Shown one piece after another: positions 10,214 to 19,600 of a DNA stretch of 64,000 nucleotides. A program made the position numbers and the translations under genes. The stretch lies in the NCBI RefSeq assembly GCF_900108315.1, contig NZ_FNVB01000005.1, forward strand, positions 124,001-188,000, written 5' to 3'. Position 1 is the first letter of the stretch; each line of letters opens with the position of its first letter. The notes under the pieces were generated by a model, which was given only the letters and a program-made list of their open reading frames with translations, was not told the DNA's origin and made no database searches. Source of the DNA: Saccharopolyspora kobensis (lineage in GTDB: Bacteria; Actinomycetota; Actinomycetes; Mycobacteriales; Pseudonocardiaceae).

Positions 10214-10798
10214 GTGTCCGCACCACGCCAAGCCGCGCCCGCCGCGAACCTGGCCCGGACTGTGGTCTTCGCCGCGTTCATCGCCGTCCTCGGCATCTTC
10301 CCGGGCTTCTACCTCGGCGGTGCGGCCGTGCCGATCGTGCTGCAGAACATGGGGCCGCTCCTGGCGGGCAGCATCCTCGGCGCGCGCCGCGGCGGCGCAT
10401 CGGTGCTGCTGTTCCTGGCGCTGGTCGCGATCGGGCTGCCGCTGCTGTCGGGCGGCCGCGGCGGCATCGCCCCGTTCGTCGGCCCGAGCGGCGGTTTCGT
10501 GCTCGGCTGGGTGCTGTCGGCGGTGGTGGTCGGCCTGATCGTGCAGCTGGCCCCGAAGCCGACGCTGCTGGTGCTGCTGGCGGCCAACCTCGCCGGTGTC
10601 GCCGTGGACTACCTGATCGGCATCCCGTACTGGGGCCTGATGATCGGCGATCTCGGCGCGGCCGCGGCGCAGTCGCTGGTGTTCGTGCCCGGTGACCTGG
10701 TGAAGCTGGTCGCCGTCTCGCTGGTCGCCGTCGCCGTGCACCGCGCCGTCCCGTCGGCGCTGACCGGCGCAGCGCGCCGCGCTCCCACCGAGAGCTGA
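10214..10798 (+). CDS. bioY: BioY, substrate-binding subunit of the ECF biotin transporter
   Basis: 194-aa integral membrane protein with about six hydrophobic helices. BioY features are FIAVLGIFPGFYLGGAAVPI near the start, GGRGGIAPFVGPSGGFVLGW in the middle (the family GGxG-x-P-x-GG-x-GW pattern) and FVPGDLVK near the end. GTG start at 10214, ten bases after AGGAGA. It heads a five-gene operon with BioM and BioN at the other end, so it should capture biotin or a biotin precursor. Confidence 0.93.
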   Translation: MSAPRQAAPAANLARTVVFAAFIAVLGIFPGFYLGGAAVPIVLQNMGPLLAGSILGARRGGASVLLFLALVAIGLPLLSGGRGGIAPFVGPSGGFVLGWVLSAVVVGLIVQLAPKPTLLVLLAANLAGVAVDYLIGIPYWGLMIGDLGAAAAQSLVFVPGDLVKLVAVSLVAVAVHRAVPSALTGAARRAPTES

Positions 10799-10800
10799 CC

Positions 10801-12165
10801 GTGCTCCCGATCCTCGGCCGCTCCCCCGCTTCGCGGGTCGCGCACTCCGACGCGACGCTCGACGCCGCGGAGCTGCTCGCCCGCGCTCGCAGCGCTGCGC
10901 GGCTGCTGCGCCCCGGCTCGCGCGTCGCGCTCGACGGCGGGAACGCGCTGACGCGCTTGACCCACTTCCTCGGTGCGGACCTCGCGGGCTGCGCCACGCT
11001 CCTGCTGGAGCCGACGTGGACCGAGCGCGAGCGCTCCGCCGTCCTCGTCGACGCGGCCCCGCACCTCGTGCTCGACCTGGCCGATGGGGCGGTTTCGCGC
11101 GAAATCGCCCCAGCCCATGCGCTCCCGACGCCGATTTCGCGCGAAACCTCCCAACACCCACCCCGCAATGCCCCGTTCTACCTGCCCACCACCTCCGGCA
11201 GCAGCGGCCGCCCGAAGGTGCTGATCCGCTCGCGCGACTCCTGGCTGCGAAGCTTCGAGGCGCTGGATCTCGGGCTGACGCAGCAGGACCGAGTGCTGAT
11301 CCCGGGCCCGCTGAGCTCGTCGCTGTTCCTCTTCGGCGCCCTGCACGCACTGCACGCGGGCGCCGATGTGCACCTGCTCGACCGCTGGTCCGCCCACGAC
11401 GCGGCAACCGCCGCCCGGCACGCCACCGCGGTCCACCTGGTGCCCGCGATGCTGGCCGCACTGCTGTCCACTTTGGAGCGCGATCCGGTTCTGCGGGCCG
11501 AGTGCTCGCTGCGGGTGGTGGTCTGCGCAGGCGCCCGGGTGGATCTGGAGCTCGAAGAGCGGCTGGGCAAGGTGCTTCCGGGCTGCGAGCTGGTCGAGTA
11601 CTACGGATCGGCCGAGCACTCGCTGATCGCGGTGCGGCGCGGCGGTCGGCTGCGGCCCGTCGTCGACGTCGAGGTGCGCGACACCGAGCTGCTGGTCCGC
11701 TCCGCGCTCATCTTCGACGGCTACCTGGAGAGCGGTGCCCTCGTACCGCCGAGCACCGATCAGGGCTGGTCAGCGGTGGGCGATCGCGCGATCCTGCACG
11801 AGGACGGTTCGCTGGAGATCCTGGGCCGCGCCAGCGCGGTGATCAACACCGGGGCGCGGCTGGTCGGCGCGGAGGAGGTCGAGTCGGTGCTGCGCGGCGC
11901 GGACGGCGTGCTCGACGTCCTGGTCTCGGCCACCCCGCACCCCCGCTTCGGCGAGCTGGTCACGGCGGTGGTGGAGGTCGATCCGGCCGCTCGCCCGTCG
12001 CGGCGCGATCTGCGGGCGAGGGCGAGGCAGTCGCTGGAACCGGCCAAGCGCCCGCGACGCTGGCTGGCGGTGCGCGAACTGCCGAGGACCGCGTCCGGCA
12101 AACCGGCGCGCGCACTGGTCGCGGAGCAGTTGCGCGCCGGATCGTTCGAAGCGGAGGCACTGTGA
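10801..12165 (+). CDS. Class I adenylate-forming acyl-CoA ligase
   Basis: 454-aa ANL-family enzyme. Visible core motifs: the phosphate loop TTSGSSGRPK (about residue 130), YYGSAEHSL, the A7-like WSAVGDRAIL, A8-like GRASAVINTGARL and the catalytic lysine in PRTASGKPAR. It is shorter than usual at the N-terminus. Genes for a thiolase and biotin uptake flank it, so it may activate a pimelate-like acid for biotin synthesis (inference). Residues about 97-116 are encoded by an embedded palindromic repeat. GTG start two bases after the bioY stop; the stop overlaps the thiolase start. Confidence 0.82.
   Translation: MLPILGRSPASRVAHSDATLDAAELLARARSAARLLRPGSRVALDGGNALTRLTHFLGADLAGCATLLLEPTWTERERSAVLVDAAPHLVLDLADGAVSREIAPAHALPTPISRETSQHPPRNAPFYLPTTSGSSGRPKVLIRSRDSWLRSFEALDLGLTQQDRVLIPGPLSSSLFLFGALHALHAGADVHLLDRWSAHDAATAARHATAVHLVPAMLAALLSTLERDPVLRAECSLRVVVCAGARVDLELEERLGKVLPGCELVEYYGSAEHSLIAVRRGGRLRPVVDVEVRDTELLVRSALIFDGYLESGALVPPSTDQGWSAVGDRAILHEDGSLEILGRASAVINTGARLVGAEEVESVLRGADGVLDVLVSATPHPRFGELVTAVVEVDPAARPSRRDLRARARQSLEPAKRPRRWLAVRELPRTASGKPARALVAEQLRAGSFEAEAL
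11091..11148. repeat. In-gene double palindrome, TTTCGCGCGAAA type
   Basis: Two 17-base half-elements, 11091-11107 (GGTTTCGCGCGAAATCG) and 11132-11148 (CGATTTCGCGCGAAACC), are exact reverse complements across a 24-base spacer, and each is nearly self-complementary. The layout matches family A with GCGC replacing AATT. It lies in frame inside the adenylating enzyme, encoding a V-S-R-E-I ... I-S-R-E-T linker just before the phosphate loop. Confidence 0.85.
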
Positions 12166-13277
12166 GCCCGGTGGTGATCGCGGCGCGGCGGACGCCGATC
12201 GGTGAAGCGGGCGGCGTTCTGCGCCACCTGCCGGTCGACCGGCTCGCCGCTCCGGTGCTGCGCGCCGCGCTGGACGACGTCGGCGTGACCACAGTGGACG
12301 ATGTGGTGCTCGGGAACGTCCTCGGCCCGGGCGGGAACCCGGCCCGGGTGGCCGCGCTGCGAGCCGGGCTCGGCGAGCGCACTCCCGGCATGACGGTCGA
12401 CCGGCAGTGCGCGAGCGGTCTCACCGCGATCACCACGGCAGCAGTGCTGATCAGCGCCGGTGCCGGCGACTGGTTCCTCGCCGGCGGCGTGGAGAGCCCG
12501 TCGACCGCGCCGTGGCGCGCGTGGCGTCCGCGCACCGCCACGGAACCGCCCCGCTTCTACCAGCGAGCCCCGTTCGCCCCGGCCGACATCGGCGATCCGG
12601 ACATGGGCCCGGCGGCCGACCTGGTCGCGGCCGAGGCCGGGATCTCCCGCGAACGCCAGGACGCCTTCGCCGCCCGCAGCCACGCCCGCGCCGTCGCCGC
12701 GCGCGAGGCAGGCCGGTTCGACGCCGAGCTGGTGCAGGTCAGCGGCACGATCGAGGACGAGCGGCCGCGCGCGGGGTTCACCGCCGAGCGGCTCGCCCGG
12801 TTCCGGCCCGCGTTCACCCCGGACGGCACGGCCACCGCGGCGAACTCCTGCGGGATCAACGACGGCGCGGCAGCCGTGCTGATCACCACCGAGGAGCAGC
12901 GCCGCAGGCTCGGCGTGCCCGGTCTGCGCCTGGTGGACTGGCGGACCTCGGGAGTCGACCCGAACCGCCTGGGCCTGGGCGCGGTGCCCGCGATGCGGGA
13001 GCTGCTGGAGCGCCACGACCCGGAGGTGGTCGAGTTCAACGAGGCCTTCGCCGGGCAGGCGCTGGCCTGCCTGGACGCCGCGGGCATCGACGAGCAGCTG
13101 GTCAGCCCGGACGGCGGTGCCATCGCGCTCGGCCACCCGTGGGGTGCGTCGGGAGCGGTGCTGGTGGTGCGGCTGTTCAGCCGGATGGTCCGCGCCGACG
13201 GGCCGCGCACCGGCCTGGCCGCGCTGTCGTCCGGTGGCGGGCTCGGGGTGGCGACGATGTGGGAGCGAGTGGGTTGA
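12162..13277 (+). CDS. Thiolase family protein lacking the second catalytic cysteine
   Basis: 371-aa thiolase-fold enzyme. The nucleophilic cysteine is present in DRQCASGLTAI (about residue 84), as are NEAFAGQ and GGAIALGHPWGASGA. The C-terminal C-x-GGG-x-G motif, whose cysteine is the usual acid/base, reads SSGGGLG here. That substitution could change the enzyme to a condensing or non-canonical role. GTG start overlaps the ligase stop (GTGA) and its stop overlaps bioM, so all five operon proteins are coupled. A part in making a biotin precursor is inference. Confidence 0.85.
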   Translation: MSPVVIAARRTPIGEAGGVLRHLPVDRLAAPVLRAALDDVGVTTVDDVVLGNVLGPGGNPARVAALRAGLGERTPGMTVDRQCASGLTAITTAAVLISAGAGDWFLAGGVESPSTAPWRAWRPRTATEPPRFYQRAPFAPADIGDPDMGPAADLVAAEAGISRERQDAFAARSHARAVAAREAGRFDAELVQVSGTIEDERPRAGFTAERLARFRPAFTPDGTATAANSCGINDGAAAVLITTEEQRRRLGVPGLRLVDWRTSGVDPNRLGLGAVPAMRELLERHDPEVVEFNEAFAGQALACLDAAGIDEQLVSPDGGAIALGHPWGASGAVLVVRLFSRMVRADGPRTGLAALSSGGGLGVATMWERVG

Positions 13278-13948
13278 TCGAGTTCGAGGACGTCGGGCAC
13301 AGCTACGACGAGCGCACCGTGCTGGACGGCGTGAACCTGCGGCTGGACGAGCAGCGCGTGGCGTTCGTGGGCGCGAACGGTTCCGGCAAGTCCACGCTGG
13401 CCCGCATGATCAACGGCCTGGTGCACCCGACCAGCGGCCGGGTGCTGGTCGACGGCGTCGACCCGGCCCGCAACGGCCGCGCGGTGCGACGCCGCGTCGG
13501 CTTCGTCTTCACCCACCCGGACAGCCAGATCGTGATGCCCACGGCGGGCGAGGACGTCGCGTTCTCGCTGCGCAAGCAGGGCCTGTCCAAGGCGGAGCGG
13601 CAGCGCCGCGCGGCCGAAGTGCTGGCCCAGCACGGCTTGGCGGGCTACGCCGAGCACCCGGCGCACCAGCTCTCCGGCGGGCAGAAGCAACTGCTGGCGC
13701 TGTGCTCGATGCTGGTCCTGGACCCGGACGTGCTGGTCTGCGACGAGCCGACGACGCTGCTCGACCTGCGCAACAAGCGGCACTTCACCGAGGTCCTCGC
13801 CGGACTCCGCCAGCAGGTCGTGCTGGTCACCCACGACCTGGACCTGCTGGAGGACTTCGACCGCGTGGTGGTCCTGGAAGCGGGCAAGGTGGTCGCCGAC
13901 GACGAGCCCGCCCCGGCGGTCCGGTACTACCGGGAGCTGATCGGATGA
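13274..13948 (+). CDS. bioM: ECF transporter ATPase BioM
   Basis: 224-aa ABC ATPase energising BioY. Walker A GANGSGKST, Q-loop region FVFTHPDSQIV, signature LSGGQKQ, Walker B VLVCDEP and the switch histidine in VLVTHDLD are all intact. The likely start is the TTG at 13274, overlapping the thiolase stop by 4 bases; no ATG or GTG is available in frame nearby. The stop overlaps the bioN ATG. Confidence 0.92.
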   Translation: MIEFEDVGHSYDERTVLDGVNLRLDEQRVAFVGANGSGKSTLARMINGLVHPTSGRVLVDGVDPARNGRAVRRRVGFVFTHPDSQIVMPTAGEDVAFSLRKQGLSKAERQRRAAEVLAQHGLAGYAEHPAHQLSGGQKQLLALCSMLVLDPDVLVCDEPTTLLDLRNKRHFTEVLAGLRQQVVLVTHDLDLLEDFDRVVVLEAGKVVADDEPAPAVRYYRELIG

Positions 13949-14562
13949 ACCCGCTGGGCCTGTACGAACCGGGCACCAGCACCGTGCACCGGGCACCGGC
14001 GGGCTGGAAGTTCCTGGCACTGCTGGTGTTCGCGGTGGTGATCTTCGTGCTGAACTCGCCGCTGGCCCTGACGGCCTGCGCGCTGGCCGTCGCCCTGGCC
14101 TACGTGCTGGCCCGCATCCCCGCGCGCCGCTGCTGGCAGATCTCCCGCCTGCTGATCCCGCTGCTGGCGGTGGTGTTCCTGCTGCAGTGGTGGATGCTCG
14201 GCTTCGACAGCGCGGCGGTGGTCTGCCTGCGCCTGCTGACCGCACTGGGCGCGGCGAACCTGTTCACCCTGACGACCCGCGTCGACGATCTGGTCAGCGC
14301 GGTGGAACGAGGCCTGCGCCCCACCCGCCGCCTGGGAGTCCGCCCGGAGCGGATCGGCCTGCTGGTAGGCCTGACCCTGCAAGCGGTAGCGGCCCTGTCG
14401 ACGATCGCGACCCAGGTACGCGAAGCCCAACGAGCCCGCAACGCGGAACGCTCGATCTCGGCCTTCGCGGTCCCGTTCCTGGTCAGAACCCTCCGCCACA
14501 GCGACGACCTGGGCGAAGCTCTGGCCGCCCGAGGAGTCGGAGACGACGAAACCAGGACTTAA
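13945..14562 (+). CDS. bioN: ECF transporter transmembrane protein BioN
   Basis: 205-aa CbiQ/EcfT-type protein with about five membrane helices, including FLALLVFAVVIFVLNSPL and LIPLLAVVFLLQWWML. The coupling motifs that grip the ATPase are visible as EAQRARN and EALAARGVG near the C-terminus. ATG at 13945 overlaps the bioM stop (ATGA). It completes a BioMNY transporter whose membrane subunit genes are split by two enzyme genes. Confidence 0.92.
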   Translation: MNPLGLYEPGTSTVHRAPAGWKFLALLVFAVVIFVLNSPLALTACALAVALAYVLARIPARRCWQISRLLIPLLAVVFLLQWWMLGFDSAAVVCLRLLTALGAANLFTLTTRVDDLVSAVERGLRPTRRLGVRPERIGLLVGLTLQAVAALSTIATQVREAQRARNAERSISAFAVPFLVRTLRHSDDLGEALAARGVGDDETRT

Positions 14563-14739
14563 GACCCTGGTGCGAAGTGGCAGCCCCTGGGCATGCTGAT
14601 GGGTACCGGGGAAACCCGGCGACCGGCCCGAGGATGCAGTGGCCTTGACGACCATCAGGCCGCCAAAGACCTAGCAATCGCTAGATTGCAAAACATTCTC
14701 GGGCCCGGCCTATGTCTAGGGCCAGAACCCCTCACGCGC

Positions 14740-15117
14740 TCACCACGACCCGCTCGTCGGCCTTCCTGCGCGTACACCAGCGACAACGGCGACCAACGAA
14801 CTGGCACCACCATCAAGCCAGACGTTGAACACATGATCCCGCCCGGCGAACGCAACCAGGTGCAAGATCTCATCCGGGCACCTCCCGACGTCGTCGAGCA
14901 ACCGCTCTGATCCGACGAGCCACTCGGGACGAAAACCCGGCCGTCGAAGTCGCCGACCGCTTGTCTCCAGCACGCTCACCCTGGAAACGCGCGAAACGAC
15001 GTACGAATCGTCATCTCCAGAGCGCAGAACCTCTTCCCGAAGCAGCTCAGCCGCTCTGTCAGACCTCTTCGAAGCATCAATCGCAGCCATCAGATCAACC
15101 TTCGAAGTTTCCCGCAC
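14740..15117 (-). CDS. Hypothetical protein, possible orphan immunity protein
   Basis: 125-aa acidic protein, not recognised. The C-terminal half (PDEILHLVAFAGRDHVFNVW) looks like a compact beta-rich domain. GTG at 15117 is the likely start, with an ATG nine codons later as an alternative. It is the outermost of four small minus-strand genes of visibly lower GC downstream of the RHS toxin, a setting typical of accumulated immunity genes. Confidence 0.55.
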   Translation of the reverse strand: MRETSKVDLMAAIDASKRSDRAAELLREEVLRSGDDDSYVVSRVSRVSVLETSGRRLRRPGFRPEWLVGSERLLDDVGRCPDEILHLVAFAGRDHVFNVWLDGGASSLVAVVAGVRAGRPTSGSW

Positions 15118-15234
15118 CGGAAACCACCCTCAGCAATCCGCGCCGTCCGGTCCGCTCAAAATTTGCCAACCAATCGGGTCCACCACTCCACCGGTGGACT
15201 CGAGCCGCACACCCGCCAACCGGTCAGCCCAAAT

Positions 15235-15618
15235 CTACTCGATTGCAGAATTTGAGCCCTCCGGCCAGCCATCGAGGAGAAACTCCAATTTCTCCGCAGC
15301 CACGACGGCTACGCGCGTCGAGAGCACGTGCACATGCTCACCTCCAACCGGATTCCCCCGCCAGATCACATACTCCACCTCCCGACTCATCACAACAAAT
15401 GCCGGAGCCGCAAGGCCGAGCGCTCCCGGAACGGGACTAAGATAAAGTCCATTCATACTAAAGAAAGGAAAAAGCCTGCGAAGCGAGGTAGACCGCGCAG
15501 CCTCTACCAACTCGCCACAAACAGGCGAAACTACACCAGACGAATCCCGCCCCCTGCGATCGCGCGCTTCTGCAACCAACGCGCACGCATCCCACTCAAA
15601 CCCTAATCGATCGCTCAC
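15235..15618 (-). CDS. Hypothetical protein, possible orphan immunity protein
   Basis: 127-aa protein, not recognised. It begins MSDRLGFEWDACALVAEARD and contains EVEYVIWRGNPVGGEHVHVL. GTG start at 15618, nine bases downstream of the stop of the preceding small gene, so the two may be co-transcribed. Lower GC than the flanking chromosome. Immunity function is inferred only from position. Confidence 0.55.
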   Translation of the reverse strand: MSDRLGFEWDACALVAEARDRRGRDSSGVVSPVCGELVEAARSTSLRRLFPFFSMNGLYLSPVPGALGLAAPAFVVMSREVEYVIWRGNPVGGEHVHVLSTRVAVVAAEKLEFLLDGWPEGSNSAIE

Positions 15619-15626
15619 AACCGAAC

Positions 15627-15893
15627 CTACCCAGAATCAGAGCCACCCCGGGGCGACGCCCCAAAACGCTTTCGTGCGCAACAGATAGCATCCTCCACTT
15701 CAGTCAAAGGTAACTCACGAAATACAACTATGCGCAGGTCTGGCGATCCGTAATCACCCACCTGAGTTGTGGCAATTTCAAGAGCGCAGGACGGATCACT
15801 CGCATCCCAAAATTCAAGCACCTCCGCATTATCGGCCACATCGGAGGCAGACGTGACGTCGTAAATCCTTCCAGAGAGCCACACTTGATTCAT
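15627..15893 (-). CDS. Hypothetical small acidic protein, possible immunity protein
   Basis: 88-aa acidic protein beginning MNQVWLSGRIYDVTSASDVA, with alternating short hydrophobic strands and a helix near LPLTEVEDAICCARKRFG. ATG start at 15893. The base composition is AT-richer than most of the window. It lies 113 bases downstream of the 187-aa gene in the RHS-linked cluster. Not recognised as a known immunity family. Confidence 0.6.
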   Translation of the reverse strand: MNQVWLSGRIYDVTSASDVADNAEVLEFWDASDPSCALEIATTQVGDYGSPDLRIVVFRELPLTEVEDAICCARKRFGASPRGGSDSG

Positions 15894-16005
15894 ACCACGA
15901 AACCTACATATTCTTCCGATTTGATAAATCGAATCGGAATTCCTTCCACAATTCCCGGCTGGATCAGCATCAAGTCATCCGACAGGCCATGCAATCCGAA
16001 GCCTC

Positions 16006-16569
16006 CTACTCGGCCGGGTTTGGTGGTTCAGAGCGATCAGCGACGGCAACCAGGCGCTTCGCAGTCTGCCGGGTCCATTGGTTTGGCCATCGCTCTGCAG
16101 CCAGTTCGCGCACGCGCTCAAGGTGGCGGCCTGTGGAACTTCGATTAACCAACCAGCGCATCGCCCGTTCCGCCCAGTGCGGACTGCGACTCCGGAATGC
16201 CATGTCCAGAATTTCATCGGCCGGCACGTTTTCTTGAAGCACCACCGCAGGTAGACCATAGCGAGCAGCCGCACCTTCAAGCCGCTCCCGAAAACTCACT
16301 TCATCATCATCAAGAACTGTCAGCCACGCTTGCGGAAGTGGCCACCCCCGCGAGACCACTCCCTCCAGCCGACCCAGAACCCATTCGCCGCTTCTATCAA
16401 CCCCGAGCCACACGCCAGTTTTACTGATCGAAATTATCGGAAGCCATGCCACGAGCTCATCACCGCTCCAAGTTTGACGAAATTCATCATCGTCAACTTG
16501 CGCGACCGACCTCACAAGAGGATCACTCCTCATCACAGCCTCCCAGGCCACCGAAAGCGAAGAAAACAC
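16006..16569 (-). CDS. Candidate cognate immunity protein of the RHS toxin
   Basis: 187-aa soluble protein immediately downstream of the RHS gene (53-base gap, same strand), which is where the cognate immunity gene is expected. It has a tryptophan-rich acidic N-terminal half and a basic, helical C-terminal half (SPHWAERAMRWLVNRSSTGR). GTG 16569 or ATG 16533 could be the start. No family is recognised; the assignment is positional. Confidence 0.6.
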   Translation of the reverse strand: MFSSLSVAWEAVMRSDPLVRSVAQVDDDEFRQTWSGDELVAWLPIISISKTGVWLGVDRSGEWVLGRLEGVVSRGWPLPQAWLTVLDDDEVSFRERLEGAAARYGLPAVVLQENVPADEILDMAFRSRSPHWAERAMRWLVNRSSTGRHLERVRELAAERWPNQWTRQTAKRLVAVADRSEPPNPAE

Positions 16570-16622
16570 CCAAATAGTTCATCGCGATCAGGCGTGCAGA
16601 TGACTCCAGCAGTGTACTCTCA

Positions 16623-19600
16623 TCATCCTCTCCACGGCGTATGCGCAACTTCAAGACCATACTCGCCCATAAACTCAACGAACTTCTGCCTGATCTCCGG
16701 CGTCCATTGATGCCCGTAGTGACCAGACCATTCATTCGTCAAGAATTCGCCGTTCGGTCCGCGAGACAGTCGACCTCCGACCACATCGGACGGATTCCCA
16801 CCGATTGATTCCCGAAGCCCGTCATGCCCGAGAATCCCTTGCTCAGATCCAGTCACAAACCTGTTCTGAACTGGATCAAATACAAAGTCACGCTCCCCCT
16901 TCGGGAAAAAGTTCTCGACAGCACCGACCGATTTGACCCGTTCACTTACTTCCAAAACTCCCGGAATCGGACCGCTACCGGGCAGCTTTGAATCGTCCGG
17001 GCACGGAACCAGGCCGAACGGATCGATCTGACGAGACGGATTCGAGACATAGCTCTGCGGGCGAGGGCTTGCGGCAAGACCGAGCGGATCGTTGCTCGCG
17101 TAGCGCCCCGTGTTCGGGTCGTAGTGGCGGTGGTAGTTGTAGTTGAAGCCGGTTTCGGGGTCGTGGTACTGGCCTGGGAAGCGGAGTGGGGTGTAGGCGC
17201 CCGCTCGGGACTGGTCGGGGGTTACTCCCCAGAGGGTTGTTCGTCGGTGCCAGGACACCGCGCCTTGGTCGTCGATCAGTTCCGTCGGGGTTCCGACGAG
17301 GTCGGTGATGATCGAGTGGAACTGCTCGTCGATCCAGCGCTGGGGCGCGTTTCGGACCGCTGAGCGTTGCGCTTGGGTCAGCGGGCGGAAGGTGCCCGGC
17401 TCGTGGTTCCAGACCGTCACCCGCGCGTCCAGCAGGTGCGGGCCGTTGGGCAGGCCGTCGGTGTGGGCTTGTTCCGCCAGGACCGCCGCGTCCCAGATGA
17501 ACTCGATCTGCTCCAGGACGCGAGAGCCGTCGGGGGTGAGTCGCTGCTTGGCGACTCGACGGCCGAGCGGGTCGTAGCGGTAGTGCCAGCGGGCTCCGTC
17601 CGGGGTGAGGACTTCGGTCAGGCGGTCGTCGGCGTCCCAGAAGTAGCGCCAGGTGTCGGGCTTGCGGGACAGACGCTTCCGCTGGCGGAGCACCACCCGG
17701 CCTTGGGCGTCGTGCTCGTAGCGGACCTTGCCCGCTCGGCGGATCAGCGTGCCGCTGTACTCGCGGTCCCCGAGCTCCTCGGGGTCGCTGGTCGGCCAGG
17801 ACGCGTGCGCGAGGTTTCCCGCCGCGTCGTAGGCATAGCGCTCGGACCAGCCTGGCCCGTTCACCGCGGTGATCCGGCCGAGGCGGTCGAGGTCGAACGT
17901 GCGCGGGCCGGTGAGCTTGTCGTCGAGCCCGGTCAGGTACCCGTCCGCGCGGTAGGTGTACGAGCGCCGCTGGACCTGCTGACCGGCCCGGTCGAGGGTT
18001 TGCGAGAGCAGCTGGTGGTTGGCGTTCCAGGCCTGGGCCAGGACGACGTCCGGGCCCAGATCGCGCTGAACCTCGTGACCTGCGCGGTCGTAGCCGAAAC
18101 GCAGGGTGCGGCCTGCCGTGTGCAGCGCGCTCGGCCTACCGTTCGGGCCGTACTCCCACACGCTCTCCGCGCCCGATGGCGTGCGGCGCCGGATCCTGCG
18201 GCCCAGCGGGTCGTACACCGACGCCACGGTGCGGCCGTTGATGGTCTCGGCGAGCACGCGTCCGGCCGGGTCGCGCTCGAAGGTGACCTGGGTGTCGCCG
18301 TCCATCGCTTCGAGCAGGCGGCCCAGCGGGTCGTAGGTGAAGGTCGACGTCACCGAGCCGTTGCGGCGCTCGATCACGTTTCCCAGGACGTCGCGGGAGA
18401 ACGAGGTGGTCTCGCCGGCACCGTTGGTGCGCTCGATCAGCTGTCCCGCCGCGTCGTGCCGGTAGGTGACCGCGCGGCCGTTGAAGTCGATCTCCCGCGC
18501 GAGGTTGCCCACCACGTCGTAGTCGTAGCGCCACACCAGGCCCTGCTCGTTGGTGACGGCGACCAGGCGGAGCTCGGTGTCGTAGTCGAACTCCAGGCGC
18601 GTCCCGTCGGGCCGGATCTCCGCCGACGGCAGGTCGAAGTGCGTGACCTCGGTGTGCGTCTCCTGGCCCAGGGCGTCGACGAAGGTGCGGAGGTTGCCCT
18701 CTCCGTCGTACAGCCAGCGCTCGGTCGCGCCGTCCGGCGAGGTGCGCCACGCCGGTTTGCCGTCCACCGTCCAGCCGAACCGGGTGGTGCCGCCCAGCGG
18801 ATCCACCACCTCCGCGACCCGGCCGAACCCGTCCCGCGCGTAGCGGGTCGCGTTGCCCATCGGGTCGGTCACGACGACCGGAAGACCTGCCGCGTCCGTC
18901 TCGACGCGCCGCACGTTGCCCAGCGCGTCCGTGAAGCTGGCCAGATGACCGCGCTCGTCGTAGGCGTAGGTGGTGACCGCACCGAGCGCGTCGACCGACC
19001 TGACGACGTTCCCGCGCTCGTCGTGCTCCCGGCGCGTCACCGCGCCATCGGGCGCGATGATCGTGACCGGGAGGCGGAGGTCGTCGTACTCGATCCGGGT
19101 CTGGCTGCCGTCCGGACGCGTGACCGCGACCAGGTTGCCGACCTCGTCGTACTCGTGGCGGACCGTGCGGCCGAGCTGATCTGTCCGGGAGAGCAACCGG
19201 TCCCGGTCGTCCCACTCGGACCGGATCTCGCCGCCCTGCGCATCGACCTCGCGGACCGTCTGACCGGCTTCGTTGAGGTGGTACTCGGTTCGCGCGCCCT
19301 GCGAATCGGTCCAGCAGGTGATCCGGTTCTCGTGGTCGTACTCCAGCGTGCCGCTGAAGAACCCGCCCGAGCCCTCCACTTCCACGACCCGGCCACCATC
19401 GTCGTAGACGTAGCGGTACCACTTGTCGTTGCGGTCGGTCCAGCTCGTGATGCGCCCGGACTCGTCGTAGGTGAACCGAAGCGGCAGACCGGAGGCGTTG
19501 ATCACCTCCGTGAGCCGCTGGTCCTCGTAGCCGTAGCGCATCAGCAGCACGTCATCGCCGTCGTCCGCATCGCGGAGGTGCAACGCCGTCACCAGACCGG

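Noticed and set aside
9548..10226. Open frames with five-residue repeats across the tandem array
   Set aside because: The frames stay open on both strands because the repeat unit is about 15 bp; no start site or domain supports translation.
14674..14689. GCAATC-GCTA-GATTGC hairpin after bioN as a terminator
   Set aside because: Six-bp AT-containing stem, weak for this genome; kept only as a note.
16523..16735. 70-codon frame across the end of the RHS gene
   Set aside because: Overlaps the RHS toxin tip out of frame and lacks a ribosome site; more likely a shadow than an immunity gene.
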